From Sarocladium kiliense (Eukaryota; Ascomycota; Sordariomycetes; Hypocreales; Sarocladiaceae): a stretch of 64,000 bases of DNA. The notes beneath the pieces were generated by a model. It did not search any database. It was not told the DNA's origin and saw only the letters and a program-made list of their open reading frames with translations. The stretch covers positions 744,001 through 808,000 of the forward strand of contig JAUZTG010000029.1 in the NCBI GenBank assembly GCA_030734395.1, in the 5' to 3' direction. A program made the translations under genes and the position numbers. Shown piece after piece: positions 9,443-20,031 of the stretch (position 1 is its first letter; each line of letters opens with the position of its first letter).

Positions 9443-11997
9443 TTCGAAGGAGTGAATTGTTCCGTTTGTGGGGTTTCGGAGTGTTTGGTAAACTGAACAA
9501 GAAGTAGTAAAGGACTTTGGGCAAAGTGATAATGAGATCCAGGGATAATTGCTCAAACATCGGAAGATTCTCGTGCTCTTATATAGAATTCGGGCTTCCG
9601 CCACCCCAGACAGAAAAGTCAATAGTGTTTTTGAACATCCAGCGACCTCAGGTACCCTTCCCTTCACAACAGTTGCTGTATCTTTGACACGTCAAACGAT
9701 CGCTATGCTATCTTTCCAAAGGCGTATATGGACTGTTGCCTTTCGGTTGTTCAGCGTCATAAAGCGCTGCGTGCGCCACTGAGGCTTACTTCAATTATAT
9801 TGATCTTGTCATCAGTGACCCGGACCAACATCGCGAATCCTTCAGGATCCTTCGATCAACACCGTTACGATCTCGTTCCGGATGTGGAGCAGGGGTCTAT
9901 ATGTGTCTTGGCCGCGATCGTGCATATCAAGTTAACTGCATACGGCCAACATCCCGTTCAACGCCCTGTTATCACTCATTGCGGCACGGACTTTCGCTGG
10001 AACAGCGTGACGTAGGAAAGGGGCGATTTCCAGTGATTGTTTCTGTCAGAAATAATGTCAGAGCGGTCGCCTTAGAACCAAAAGTCGCCTGTGATGGGAT
10101 ACGGCGTGCCCGATGTATGCATCATACGTTTCGCGGCTTACACCTGTTCCAGCGAGGATCTCATGGCTTCTTTCTAGCCCTTATATGATACTGACTATGC
10201 TGGCTTTTCTGCCAGGGCTTCTTCTGAACTCTATGCGCTAGCTCTATGTGCTGCACAGCTACAGCCAACTCCGACTTGCCAGAACCTCAAGAGACTGAAG
10301 CGCATGGACGCGCTTTACGTATGGCCGGTGACCTATACAGCCAGCTATGCTTTTCAAGCCAAACGGCGGTCTCAACTACCATCGGCAGGCCATCTCCAGG
10401 CCTGATTCCTCTTCCGGCAGCTGCTCGTCAGTAATGCAGCTTTCCGCCAACGGCAAATGTGGCCCGGACCTTGCCACTAGAACATCATTCTACGAAGGAC
10501 TCTACGCCCGGAGCTCGCGAACCGCAACTACTCCTATACGTACACTGATCGGCATCTGCTGAGTATATGGCTACGACCTCTGTTATGATGCTCTGAGCAG
10601 CGAAGCCAAACTCCTTCTTGTCACTTCCCTCCATTTGATAACTGCTGATCCAGGTGATGGCGGTACTGTGTTTTATTGCCAGTTGCTTTACGCTATTTCA
10701 GAGAGTTCCAGTCAAAAGTATCGTTGGTTGAAGGCACACGCGCTTCCTCGGAGGATCATCCAACCCTCCCCGCTCTCTCGATTTACGCCGTTTTCATCGT
10801 CCGAAGAATCACTATGTAAATGACATGTACCTCAAGGGAGATCACCAAGATATCTGGCAGTTCAGCCCTCGCCGATGAACGAAAGATGACGTAGCGTCCG
10901 ATACTGTGCCGAAAGCATTTCAAAAACCATGGCTGGGCTCTAGGCATGCCTTCGAGTGGTCTCATATTGCATCCTTTGCTTATATTTCAGCCTGGATGAT
11001 AAGCGTGGCTGTCCTCTTCTCCTCCGGCATTTGCATGGTCTAGTTCTCGTTCCTCATCATGCCTTCAGCTTGCTCCAGTTCTCCCGCTCGACCCAATGCC
11101 TTGCGGCCAAACTCCAGACCGTTCCACCCTCCAGCCCGATCAAGGGCCAAAGTAAGTCCTAGCTCCAGATGGTACAACTTCGGCACAGTCCATCGCCGTA
11201 TCCAGGGTTGCCTTCGCATCCACGAGCTTGTGCAAACGGCATCTCACTCATATCGGAAGGGAGAGCGCCGCCTGATTGCCGTTGATCGGGTCCCGTCCTA
11301 CTAGGCACTTCAATGTGGCATGGTACTTGTACCAAGCAATAGGAAAAGGAAGGTGAACGCGTCTACTCCTGAGGCTAGAGGCGTGCCTGAAGCGCTGGAG
11401 CACTCCGCGACAAAGCGCATCGTTATATCACAGAGTCACAGGTGAAGTGCACATCTCACGATTCACACGAGTGCAAGAATTTGCAAGAGACATATTTCTC
11501 TTCAACTGAAGGCTCCTCGAGCCCCTTCTCCAACATGTAAGATATGCTGCCCTCCATTGATAACGGGAATAAATGACAAGCCACGCAAACTCCATCGCTC
11601 CAGGGATCAACAAGAAAGCACAAAGACCCTAGGGCCTATTCACCACCACATCCAGCTTTGCCCTCCGATGCCAAACGTCTTCCTCCTCCATCTGTTAGGC
11701 AATCCGTATGTACATGCCGCTTCCTTCGATACAACAGAAAGCATGAGGACCCCAGAACAGCAAAGTCAAGGCAGATAAGATCATATTCAACGCGATTTGG
11801 TGTAGAGATTTCTTTCGTAACGGTGGGGGGGGTATTTTGATCCGGCAGTGTCGGATCCTATAAAAGGAGGGAAATCCATCGCTGAGAGGAGACGATTGGG
11901 GCTTCGGTGTCGTGGTGTATGGTGTTCTGAGTTCAAACGCTGCCTTTGATGCTTCCAATATACAGATAAAAAAATAAGGAAAATGGGATGAAGCTGC
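9443..11997. other. Gene-poor stretch, no supportable gene
   Basis: About 2.5 kb with only short, interrupted frames on both strands. A plus-strand fragment near 10435-10500 reads SANGKCGPD, which recalls the start of a CBM18 chitin-binding module, but the cysteines that should follow are absent. A plus-oriented TATAAAAGG lies at 11859-11867, pointing into the 3' end of the RING gene. The left 150 bases belong to the promoter of the secreted protein gene. Confidence 0.5.
9578..9585 (-). promoter_or_regulatory. TATA box of the secreted protein gene at 8682-9442
   Basis: The minus strand reads CTATATAAGAGC about 140 bases upstream of the ATG at 9442. The eight-base TATATAAG match and its orientation make it a good core promoter candidate. 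Confidence 0.5.
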
Positions 11998-13543
11998 TTA
12001 TGTCCGTGAAGCAGTGCCAGACTCCAGTTGCGAAGGCGTGACAGTCTCCGTCGCCGTGGTTTCGGAGCCGGTGCCGGTGTTATTTCTTCTCCTACCGAAC
12101 CGCAGGGCGTTACGCATGGAGCCCATGACTGTCTGGTTTGGCACTTCCGCAACCTCGGGCGTAGGATTTGATGTCGCCTGAGGGGTCGCAACTGTGGCAT
12201 TTGTTTGGTCCGCAGCTTCGTTCGCGGCGGCAGTGCTTTGCGGTTGGGTCACATCTCCCGTGGCTGCGGTTGTCTCGGAGCTCTCGTTCCGATTTCTCCT
12301 CCACCGTGAAGACCCTTGCCCGATACCGCGAACCCAAGTGTTAGAGAGCCCACGGGGCAGACGCATCCGACTATTCTGACGAGGGTCGAGGGCGGGCTGA
12401 GCAGCAGCCGCATTGGGGTCGGCCTCTGGGCGAGGCTTGGGGACGTAGTAGTCAGCCTTGCAAAGTGGGCAGCACGCACGACGGCTGGTCAACCATGGGT
12501 CAACACAGCCGGCGTGGAAGGCGTGACCACAGGCAAGACCTCGGACATCGTCGTCGTCTTCCAAGGTATCAATGCAGATAGCACAGGTGTCACCGGGTGA
12601 TTGCAACAGCTCAGGGGGCAAGGCGGCATTGATCTGCTCGTCTTCCTCGTCTTCCTCCTCACTCTGTGTCCGCTGGAGGGGTTGCCTCTGCTCACCCGTT
12701 GCGGTTGTTGTTGTCCCAGCATCTGTGGAGCTGGGGTCGGCTGTGGCATCGGTGTACTTAGGCTTGTCTTTGTCGTCCTTCTTGTCATCCGCCTTAGGTT
12801 CGACGACAGAAGCCGTTGCATCGGGCACGGTGGTAGCGGCTGGCGGAGTCTCGGACGCGCCACTAACAGGGCGTTCATCGAGTTTAGTGGCAACCTTGCC
12901 AAGATCAGGGACGATGCCATCAGCATCCCTAATACTGTTGGCTCGACTGGGCGGGACAGAGACGCCACCTGCAGTAGGCAGACCCTCCCTCGCACGTTCT
13001 GACACCCAGCTCTTGTATTTCATCATGGGGAACTTCTCGTTCACCTCGTCCATGGTCATAAGCTTCTTCTCGCGCCGGCGCCTATGCGGGCGAGGCATAT
13101 TCTCCATGTTGATAGGCTCGCCGTCTTGGGCTTCTCGGAGTGCTCTATTGCGAGCGTTATACCGGAAGCAATACTTGACACCAACAATGATCCTATCAGA
13201 CGTGTCAGAGGCAATTCAATCATGGACAATGCCTTCCCTCGCCTGTCCGTTTAGGGCAGGCTCAAGCCAACCGCTGAGAATTGACTTTCGGCAAGAGGGA
13301 GCGGTATGCTTACCAGAGGTTAGTGAAAACGACGCCGAAGCCTAATGCGACAAAAAATAGCAGAGGCGAACTACCACCGCCGCCGCCACCGCCATCGTCT
13401 GTCGTGGTCGCTTCCGCTACGGACGAGGACGTTGTTGATGCTTCGGCAGACGGTGTCGTTGTCGGGGGAGGGCCTGCCTGGCGCTGAGCGAGGCGGACAG
13501 CAAGATGCGTGACTTCTGTCACGACGTTTTGAATGACAGCCAT
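11998..13543 (-). CDS. Membrane-anchored RING-H2 finger protein (probable E3 ubiquitin ligase)
   Basis: Two exons, 13543-13314 and 13192-11998, with a 121-nt intron; 474 residues. Exon 1 encodes a Thr/Ser-rich, probably lumenal segment and a Gly run followed by one membrane helix (SPLLFFVALGFGVVFTNLW), which is completed across the splice (TNLW-IIVGVKYCFRYN). A basic stretch MPRPHRRRREKK follows the helix on the cytosolic side. After an acidic linker comes the RING-H2 domain at about residues 280-322: CAIC, then CGHAFHAGC, then CCPLC, the C3H2C3 order. The tail is Thr/Asn-rich. Such proteins recruit E2 enzymes to ubiquitinate membrane or cytosolic targets. The architecture is clear; the target is unknown. 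No TATA or operon context informs it. Confidence 0.9.
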
Positions 13544-16500
13544 TGCGGGGGTTGTGTCCGACGAGGCTGGGTCGGGATTTGGCGATCAATCGGAAACCGA
13601 AGCGATCGGGAGGAGAGGGAAGCGAGACGTTAACTCGGTCGCATGAGTCGGAAAGATGGATTCGAATCGAGTCCAGTCGTCGATGGATGTTTTGGGGGGC
13701 GTCAGGGCGCGCCAATAGGCCGCATCGGACGGTGCGTGGGATTCGCGAGACAATAGCCCCAAAGAAGTAACGCAGCGACGATGGAATTTCCGAGCCAGGT
13801 GAGACACAAAGAAAAGGAAGCGACCGTCGTTAATCAAAGCGAAAGTGAAGTTCGTTCACAGGTCGTTTCCGAGGGCGCGCGTCGTAGGAAAAGTCCGAAG
13901 GACCCGGTCGGATGGTTTGAAGATCCGAGTCGGGGCAGTTGGGTTGGGTTTGGGGATGGAAAAGTCGAGGACTGAGGAGATCGAGGCGGAGGAATGGGGA
14001 GAGGGTGCCGCCAGCACAGTACGACTACAGTGGGAAGAAAGAGAGTGGGTGACAAGGTTGGAAGAAAGAGGGAGAAGAGAATGCGGAGTGCAGGGCGGAG
14101 AGGTGGGTAGGTGTTGCGTGGACTCTGGAGTTGGCGCAGGAGGAAGGCGGGTAAAGAGCAGCGTTATCGACGCTTGGCTGGCTGGGCTGGGATACAGTGT
14201 GAGAGACAGAGTAGCGCGGGATGGTGTGAGTGGGCGACGAGACGGTGATGGTGGTTGGGTGCACTTGATCGGTTCTGGCGATGGTGGTGTGGGTGGATGG
14301 GTGAGAGGAGGACGTGATGCTGGTCTGGAGAGCGGGACGATGGGGTTCCGGGGCCGGGCTGACGCCAGAGGATACACTGTGTTGAGGCGCTGGGAATGCT
14401 AGGTATGCCACTAGAAGATCGCTATAGAGGGCGCTTTAATGCGGCTGGATGACGGGTAGTGCTGTTCGGCCTCGTAGCTGAGTGTGCAGGGGTCCTGTAT
14501 TCAGCAGTACCAGGGTATCCTGTCAGCTTCGATCCAGTGCAGGACAACAGTGATAGTGGTGTGCTGGTCTGGTCCGGTCCCTTGAGAAAATGGGTATCTA
14601 GCCGCCGGAAGAATGAATCGAGTTCCTGATGCTGGGTGTGAGTTGTGGGAAATCAGGGTTCGGGGCGGCAGACTGCAGTGTGATGGGACCTGGCGCAGTC
14701 TCAGTTGGCAATGAATGGCTGCGACAAGGGGAAATGCGGATGGGCACACGTCGATATCTGTATTATATTGCTGACAGAATGCAGTCGTCCCCAATAAGCC
14801 ATGTGCATTCAAGCAGCCTTTGACGCCATGAGCAGCGGATGCACCGGCGCAGCAGCAGTAGCAAATCCAAAGGGCGTATTGCCTAAGCACGTGACTCGGC
14901 TGGATCCCCTCAACTCAGCTCAGCCATCACCACCGAGACATTGAATACGCCCCAGTCACTGATTTGGAATCCCAGCCCGACAACCACAGCATATTCATAC
15001 ACATGGACGGCTCTCGATTCTTGGCTGACATCTACACTCTGACTCTGGGACACTGGTGCAATAAGATACTCACCGACCAGGAAGAGGGGATTTCCATGCA
15101 CTGCCCCATTTCCCGCCATCATCTGCTTCGGCCCTGCATCCTACCGGCCATCAGTCCTGCAGCCACATTCTCAATGCGTCAGCTAAATAGTTCTCTTTAT
15201 TGTCTAAGCGTCTAAATCCTTGACTGACCCTGTTTCTTGGCCCCAGTTCTACGATAAGCTTCGCTTCGCTTCGCCCCAATCAAACAAGTCTGTCAATTAT
15301 TCAAGCAAATCCGTACGTCTCAACCTCATCAACTCATCCCGTCGACTCAGCCTCATCCGTTGAAGTCGACTCCGTAGCACTATGTCGAAACATGACCCCT
15401 TCCCCCGGACACATTTCGCCAGAAACATCTTTCGCGGCGTCATCCCAAGAGACTGGCCCGCCCATCTCTGACACGTCTCAGTCCCCTGGTCGTGCCTCGC
15501 AACCCCGCCAATGCTGGGCTATAACCACCACTGAATGCATTACAAAGGCCAAGCAAGTCGGCTTGGTTCCTCTCGCATCGCTCTGCTCTGCGGGATCAAC
15601 GCCGATCCGACAACGACACTAAAGAGTCCCGCAATTGAACAAGGCTTGCTGCTTGGCACCTGGCCCGATGACTGACTGACTGACGACTCGGACGTGGCGC
15701 ACTGGCTCAAAGCTTGTGTCTTGGTTCGGGGGGGTTGGACAGTGTGTCAGTTGGACGGTTGGCACTGTACCTACACTCTACGCAACCTTTCCTACTGGTG
15801 CACTGAGAGACAAGCTTCCGCGTATCCACCCATTGCGACCTTTTGTCTGGCTACGGTGTTTCCGTGTTGAAGCCTTTGCTCCGTCCACCGGCCTCAGCGG
15901 CCATCTTCCCTGTTTCTAGATACTGTGCCGCTTGTCGTGATTTTGTCAGTGCTCCGATCCTATCCCCACGTACGTTAACTAGGGACTACGAGTGTGATCG
16001 CGACTGCATCACTGAAGGCTCGTGTTGCTGGCCATGGACTTGACGAGAGAGCTGCCAGCAGCCGACCTGGCCTCATCTGATCAATTAGGTTGGGTCGTCA
16101 TCCAGCATTGCCGGGACTTCCGCTCGCGAATACGCAGCCGCAGCCGCACAGCGCACCTCGACACAACGGAGGCACAGCGTAATCCCTAAATCGGCTAAGG
16201 AGCGGGAGCATGTAGCCATACGCCGCCGTTGTCGGAGAATAATGGGCCCTAGGTTGACCCTCACCCAGCGAAGCCCGGCCTGAGCAGTCCGACTGGCTGG
16301 CCGGTGAGAGTCGAAACCTACTCTCGGTCGGCGAACGTGTTTCCCAGGAAGCCGAGTTCTCCGCCCCGGATCTCACGGCGACAGGTGAAGATGATAATCA
16401 TCGAATGATGTCCATCTGACCTATAGGGCAGTGCTGAACTCGTCATCAACCCTCCCCTGGCTATCTCCCACTCAGGAATATACTAGTCGTCATAGAAGCC

Positions 16501-17322
16501 CGTAATGGACGCAATCCCACGCTGCGGTGGCCACGGGCCGGTGTGCATCCCCTCATCATCTGCCGAGCGACTGCCAACGAAAAGTACCTGAATGACACCG
16601 CCCTTTCCCCACGCCAGGCAGGCGAAAACGGGCGTTGTCGATCATTGCCTCAAGGGTATCAAAGTGGCACGCCCGTGGACCTCGATGTGGCATGGGGATG
16701 GTGTTGACAGCCGCCTTGTCTTGGACATGGGACGGGCCTCACAATCCAGTCTAATCAGGGTGCGATTGCCACGAACATGGCAACAAGAGAATTACACGCA
16801 CTGACGGTATCATATACGGCGTATTCCGGTGACCCTGGACTGCGTCAGAATGCAGTCAATTCCATCGTCGCGCAATTCTACAGCCTTAGACAGCCCGTCA
16901 CCCAATGAAGCCTCCTGCACCTCCAACATGCAAAACCTTCCCCACATCTTTTCTGTGCTCCTCTCTCGACGCCAACCGCCCGCAAAAACGCGATATCTCA
17001 CTACCACACCACCTCGACTCACGCGCGCTGACGAGAAACGTGTAAATTACACAGCCACTGCGCCGCTCCCCTGATAACATCATCTCGTGCAGGTTTTACG
17101 CCTTACCCTGAACGTGATCGCAACCTTCCTCGTGGGGCTTGGCCTAAAGTCCGACTGGGGTCCTCCGCGGGTTGAACCGAAGAGTGACGCCTAGCTTTTG
17201 ACAGGCTGCGCCATCGCCCTAGCTGAAGGTGGTCGGTATTGGTGATTCAACTGAATACCGTTCCCGAGACTCCGGTTCTGGCTTGAGCTTTTTGGGAAGG
17301 GGGAGCTGAAAGGAGAGGAGCC
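13544..17322. other. Gene-poor stretch between RING and cyclophilin genes
   Basis: About 3.8 kb of divergent upstream sequence. Open frames up to about 185 codons occur at 13845-14402 on both strands but are low-complexity overlaps with no domain, signal peptide or consistent splice sites. The 14.0-14.4 kb part is purine-rich on the plus strand. I see no RNA gene or transposon. Confidence 0.5.
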
Positions 17323-18141
17323 ATGCCGCCTACACAGTTGCCTGAGTCGGGCAACCCACTGTAAGTGAACGCCCTGGTGATACCCTCACTCATGCGGGGG
17401 AGGTGATACTGACAGTCAGTAGTGTCTTTTTTGACATCACATTAGGAGGTATGTTCTTATTCTGAATACTCCTTCTCTCCTGTGGTTTTGGCTTCACCCG
17501 TCCGGACATGACATACCAGAGTACATCATGTTGGATTCAGTTGGCTGACGCATATTCCAGGCGAGCCACTCGGCCGTGTCACCTTCGAACTCTTCGCCAA
17601 CGTTGTCCCGAAGACGGCTGAGAACTTCCGTCAGTTCTGCACAGGCGAGTCTAAGAACGCGGCGGGCAGACCTCAAGGCTACAAAGGATCCAAGTTCCAC
17701 CGCATTGTACGTCACCCTCATCTCCTGAGCAGGCCTTCCCGCTCCATGCCTCTGGCTTTCCTTCGTGCTACGCTATGAACCTTACTGATGCAAAGACAGA
17801 TCCCCAAATTCATGTGTCAGGGCGGTGACTTCCTCAACGGCGACGGCACCGGCTCCACCACGATCTGGGGTCACAAATCCTTCGCAGACGAGAACTTCAC
17901 ACTCAAGCATGACCGTCCCGGTCTACTCTCCATGGCAAACGCAGGCCCCAATAGCAATGGATCACAGTTCTTCATCACGACGGCTGCGACGCCGTTCTTG
18001 GACGGGAAGCATGTTGTTTTCGGGCAGGTAGTGGATGGTATGGAGGAGGTCGTGAGGAAGATGGAGAACACGAAGACGGGGTATCGGGGGAAGGATGTGC
18101 CGAATCTGGATGTTGTGATTGCTCAGTGTGGCGAGATGTGA
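17323..18141 (+). CDS. Cyclophilin-type peptidyl-prolyl cis-trans isomerase, PPIH class
   Basis: Four exons: 17323-17360, 17423-17448, 17561-17706, 17800-18141; introns of 62, 112 and 93 nt; 183 residues. The second exon is only 26 nt and is required to complete NPLVFFDITLGGEPLGR. Canonical cyclophilin motifs are all present: FANVVPKTAENFRQFC, YKGSKFHRI carrying the catalytic Arg, FMCQGGDF, SMANAGPNSNGSQFFI, and the Trp-equivalent region FLDGKHVVFG. The closing VIAQCGEM and the short length match the PPIH/spliceosomal cyclophilin group (fungal cyp3-like) rather than cyclophilin A. It catalyses proline isomerisation, in the human orthologue within the U4/U6 snRNP. The group assignment is by motif reading only. 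Confidence 0.92.
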
Positions 18142-18690
18142 GGATATGTGGAATTTGATTAGGGACCATGAGATCGTGGTAGGGTGCGTGAATGACGTTG
18201 CTCGGTGATTGTGGTCTCTGAATCAAGGCTCTGGTCATGGTTCGGGACAAGTACTCGTGGCATTTACGCAAGTCAAGCATGGTCATCAACCGACTTCGTT
18301 CGATCACTCGTGTCACATAGTCACAATGTATTGAATACGATCAAAAAGGTCAACAAAGAAAAAAGTTTCAATTTTCTAGAGCAATTGCTACTCTCGAGAT
18401 CTAGCTCAGAGAGTTGTCTGTCCCCAAAAGCAAGGATGATTTCCAGGTCCCTAATTCCATATCCTAACCAGATCTCACATCCAAGCGGATGTAAAGAAAC
18501 GAAACAAAATAACAAAAAAAGGACGTTGCCGTCAAGATCTCCTTTGCCATACTCCTTTGATAATCTTTGAGGAGTTATGCGTGTATCCTATGCCTTTGAA
18601 CGCCTTTCGTGGAAAATCCGAATAGAAAGAACACAGTTTCGTCCGTTCCAGGGTATGTACAATTCATGTGGAACGGACCGCCGCCGACAC
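18142..18690. other. Convergent 3' intergenic region
   Basis: About 550 bases between the stops of two convergent genes. No gene is visible; it is locally A-rich near 18490-18520 and contains a possible 3' UTR for each neighbour. Confidence 0.6.
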
Positions 18691-20031
18691 TCACCACCAC
18701 CCGAGACCCCAATTCTCACGGGCGCGGAGGAAGGGCGTCACACTAGGACGTCCACCAGTCGTGCTCGTGGAAGTAGTCTCCTCTGGTGGAGGTGGGAAGA
18801 CGAGAGACGTGCTGCTGCTGCTGCTGCTCTCCTTCGGTACGCCGGGGAGGAAGCTGGAGACGTAGACGGAATCCGGGATCTTGATGGGTGCGGATGTGGG
18901 TGATGCATCTGAGCCAGTCGTGATGGTCACGGTCTTGATGACTGTAGCTGGAGGGACGGTGACGAGTCGCGTGACGGTGACGGTTGCGCCGGGGGCAGAT
19001 TGCGTGGTGGTGCCGCTCGGCTTGTCGTCTTGCGGCGGTTCAGGAGAGTCAGCGAAGCCAGGGGCGTCGCCGGGGACATCGACGTCGACTTGGAAGTTGC
19101 TCTCCATTTGCGACTTGATTGCCTTGGTGTAGATGTCTTGGTTCTGGATGAAGGCACTGCCGCCTTCGGACTTTTGCTTAAACCCTTCGTCCGAATCTGT
19201 GATCTTGATATCAATCACGCTGGAATATGACTCGTTCTTCGCAATAGCTGACGCCTTGAACCCATTCGGATCCTTCTCTCCGCGCATGAATGTTCCAGCC
19301 CAGGGGTACCGTCCATCAGTGGTTTTCTCGATGTCGATCTCCTGCGGGTTCAGATCCGGCCAGTCCCAGTACCAGTAGATGGTGTAGATGGAACCTGGCT
19401 TGAGGTCGTTGGGGAGTTGGAGGTCAGATTGGCAGGCCAGCTCGATCTCATGCTTTGCTCCTTCAGAGGCGAGAGCGGCAGCGCGAGACGTGCTAAGCTC
19501 CGCGTTACTAGGTTGGTAGCATTGGCCGTCGTCGTAGTTCCGTGTGCCAAGAAGACGTCCGCGCTTGTCACCGCCTGAACCGTCGCGGTTCCAGACGAGG
19601 TGGACGTCGAAGAGGCGCTCCTGATCCTTTGGCTTCGATGTGCCATAGAAGAAGATTGTACCCCGATTCCGCGGCTTGTTGGGCTGGTTCTGCGGTTGAG
19701 TGGTGTGGCCGTTCTCCAGATGGATGATGGCGACGTGGTCACCAGGGGCGGCTTCCAGAAGGGGGAAGTTAGCCGGGTTGGGATCGAGGGGGAATTTGTT
19801 GAGGATCTCGTCGCCGGAGTACATTGGCTGGCCGGCGATGGGGAGGATGTTGGTTGGGATTGTGTCGGTGAAGGGCGGGTTGGTTGAGTCGCGAGGGACG
19901 TAGCCTCGCGCGAAGCCCTTGGGACCGATCATTGTGCCGTTGGGGGCGATGCGAGATGCGCGTTCGACCCAGGAGTGGGCGGCTGTGAATGGGAGGAGCG
20001 CAGTGAGCGCGAGGATAGTGAATGAAGCCAT
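18691..20031 (-). CDS. Secreted protein with predicted N-terminal histidine (DUF7492-like)
   Basis: Single exon, 446 residues. The ATG at 20031 gives a signal peptide (MASFTILALTALLPFTAA) ending before HSWVERASRIAPNG, so the mature protein should begin with His at residue 19. The frame is open for 227 more codons upstream, but that part is low-complexity and would hide the signal. The mature domain includes GFARGYVPRD, GDHVAIIHLENGHT, IYWYWDWPDLN and cysteines at CYQPSN and LACQSD. This HSWVE start is shared by a fungal family I recall as DUF7492. A His at position 1 is also the hallmark of copper histidine-brace proteins such as LPMOs, which is an inference here. The C-terminus is a Thr/Ser/Pro-rich tail with a run of six Ser, probably O-glycosylated. 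Function unproven. Confidence 0.75.
   Translation of the reverse strand: MASFTILALTALLPFTAAHSWVERASRIAPNGTMIGPKGFARGYVPRDSTNPPFTDTIPTNILPIAGQPMYSGDEILNKFPLDPNPANFPLLEAAPGDHVAIIHLENGHTTQPQNQPNKPRNRGTIFFYGTSKPKDQERLFDVHLVWNRDGSGGDKRGRLLGTRNYDDGQCYQPSNAELSTSRAAALASEGAKHEIELACQSDLQLPNDLKPGSIYTIYWYWDWPDLNPQEIDIEKTTDGRYPWAGTFMRGEKDPNGFKASAIAKNESYSSVIDIKITDSDEGFKQKSEGGSAFIQNQDIYTKAIKSQMESNFQVDVDVPGDAPGFADSPEPPQDDKPSGTTTQSAPGATVTVTRLVTVPPATVIKTVTITTGSDASPTSAPIKIPDSVYVSSFLPGVPKESSSSSSTSLVFPPPPEETTSTSTTGGRPSVTPFLRARENWGLGWW
18811..18828 (+). repeat. (GCT)6 trinucleotide repeat inside a coding region
   Basis: Six GCT units on the plus strand encode the Ser run of the secreted HSWVE-type protein on the minus strand. 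It may vary in length between strains. Confidence 0.9.

Noticed and set aside
12572..13345. 257-codon plus-strand frame
   Set aside because: Antisense of the RING gene; its open state follows from the Asp/Thr-rich coding strand.
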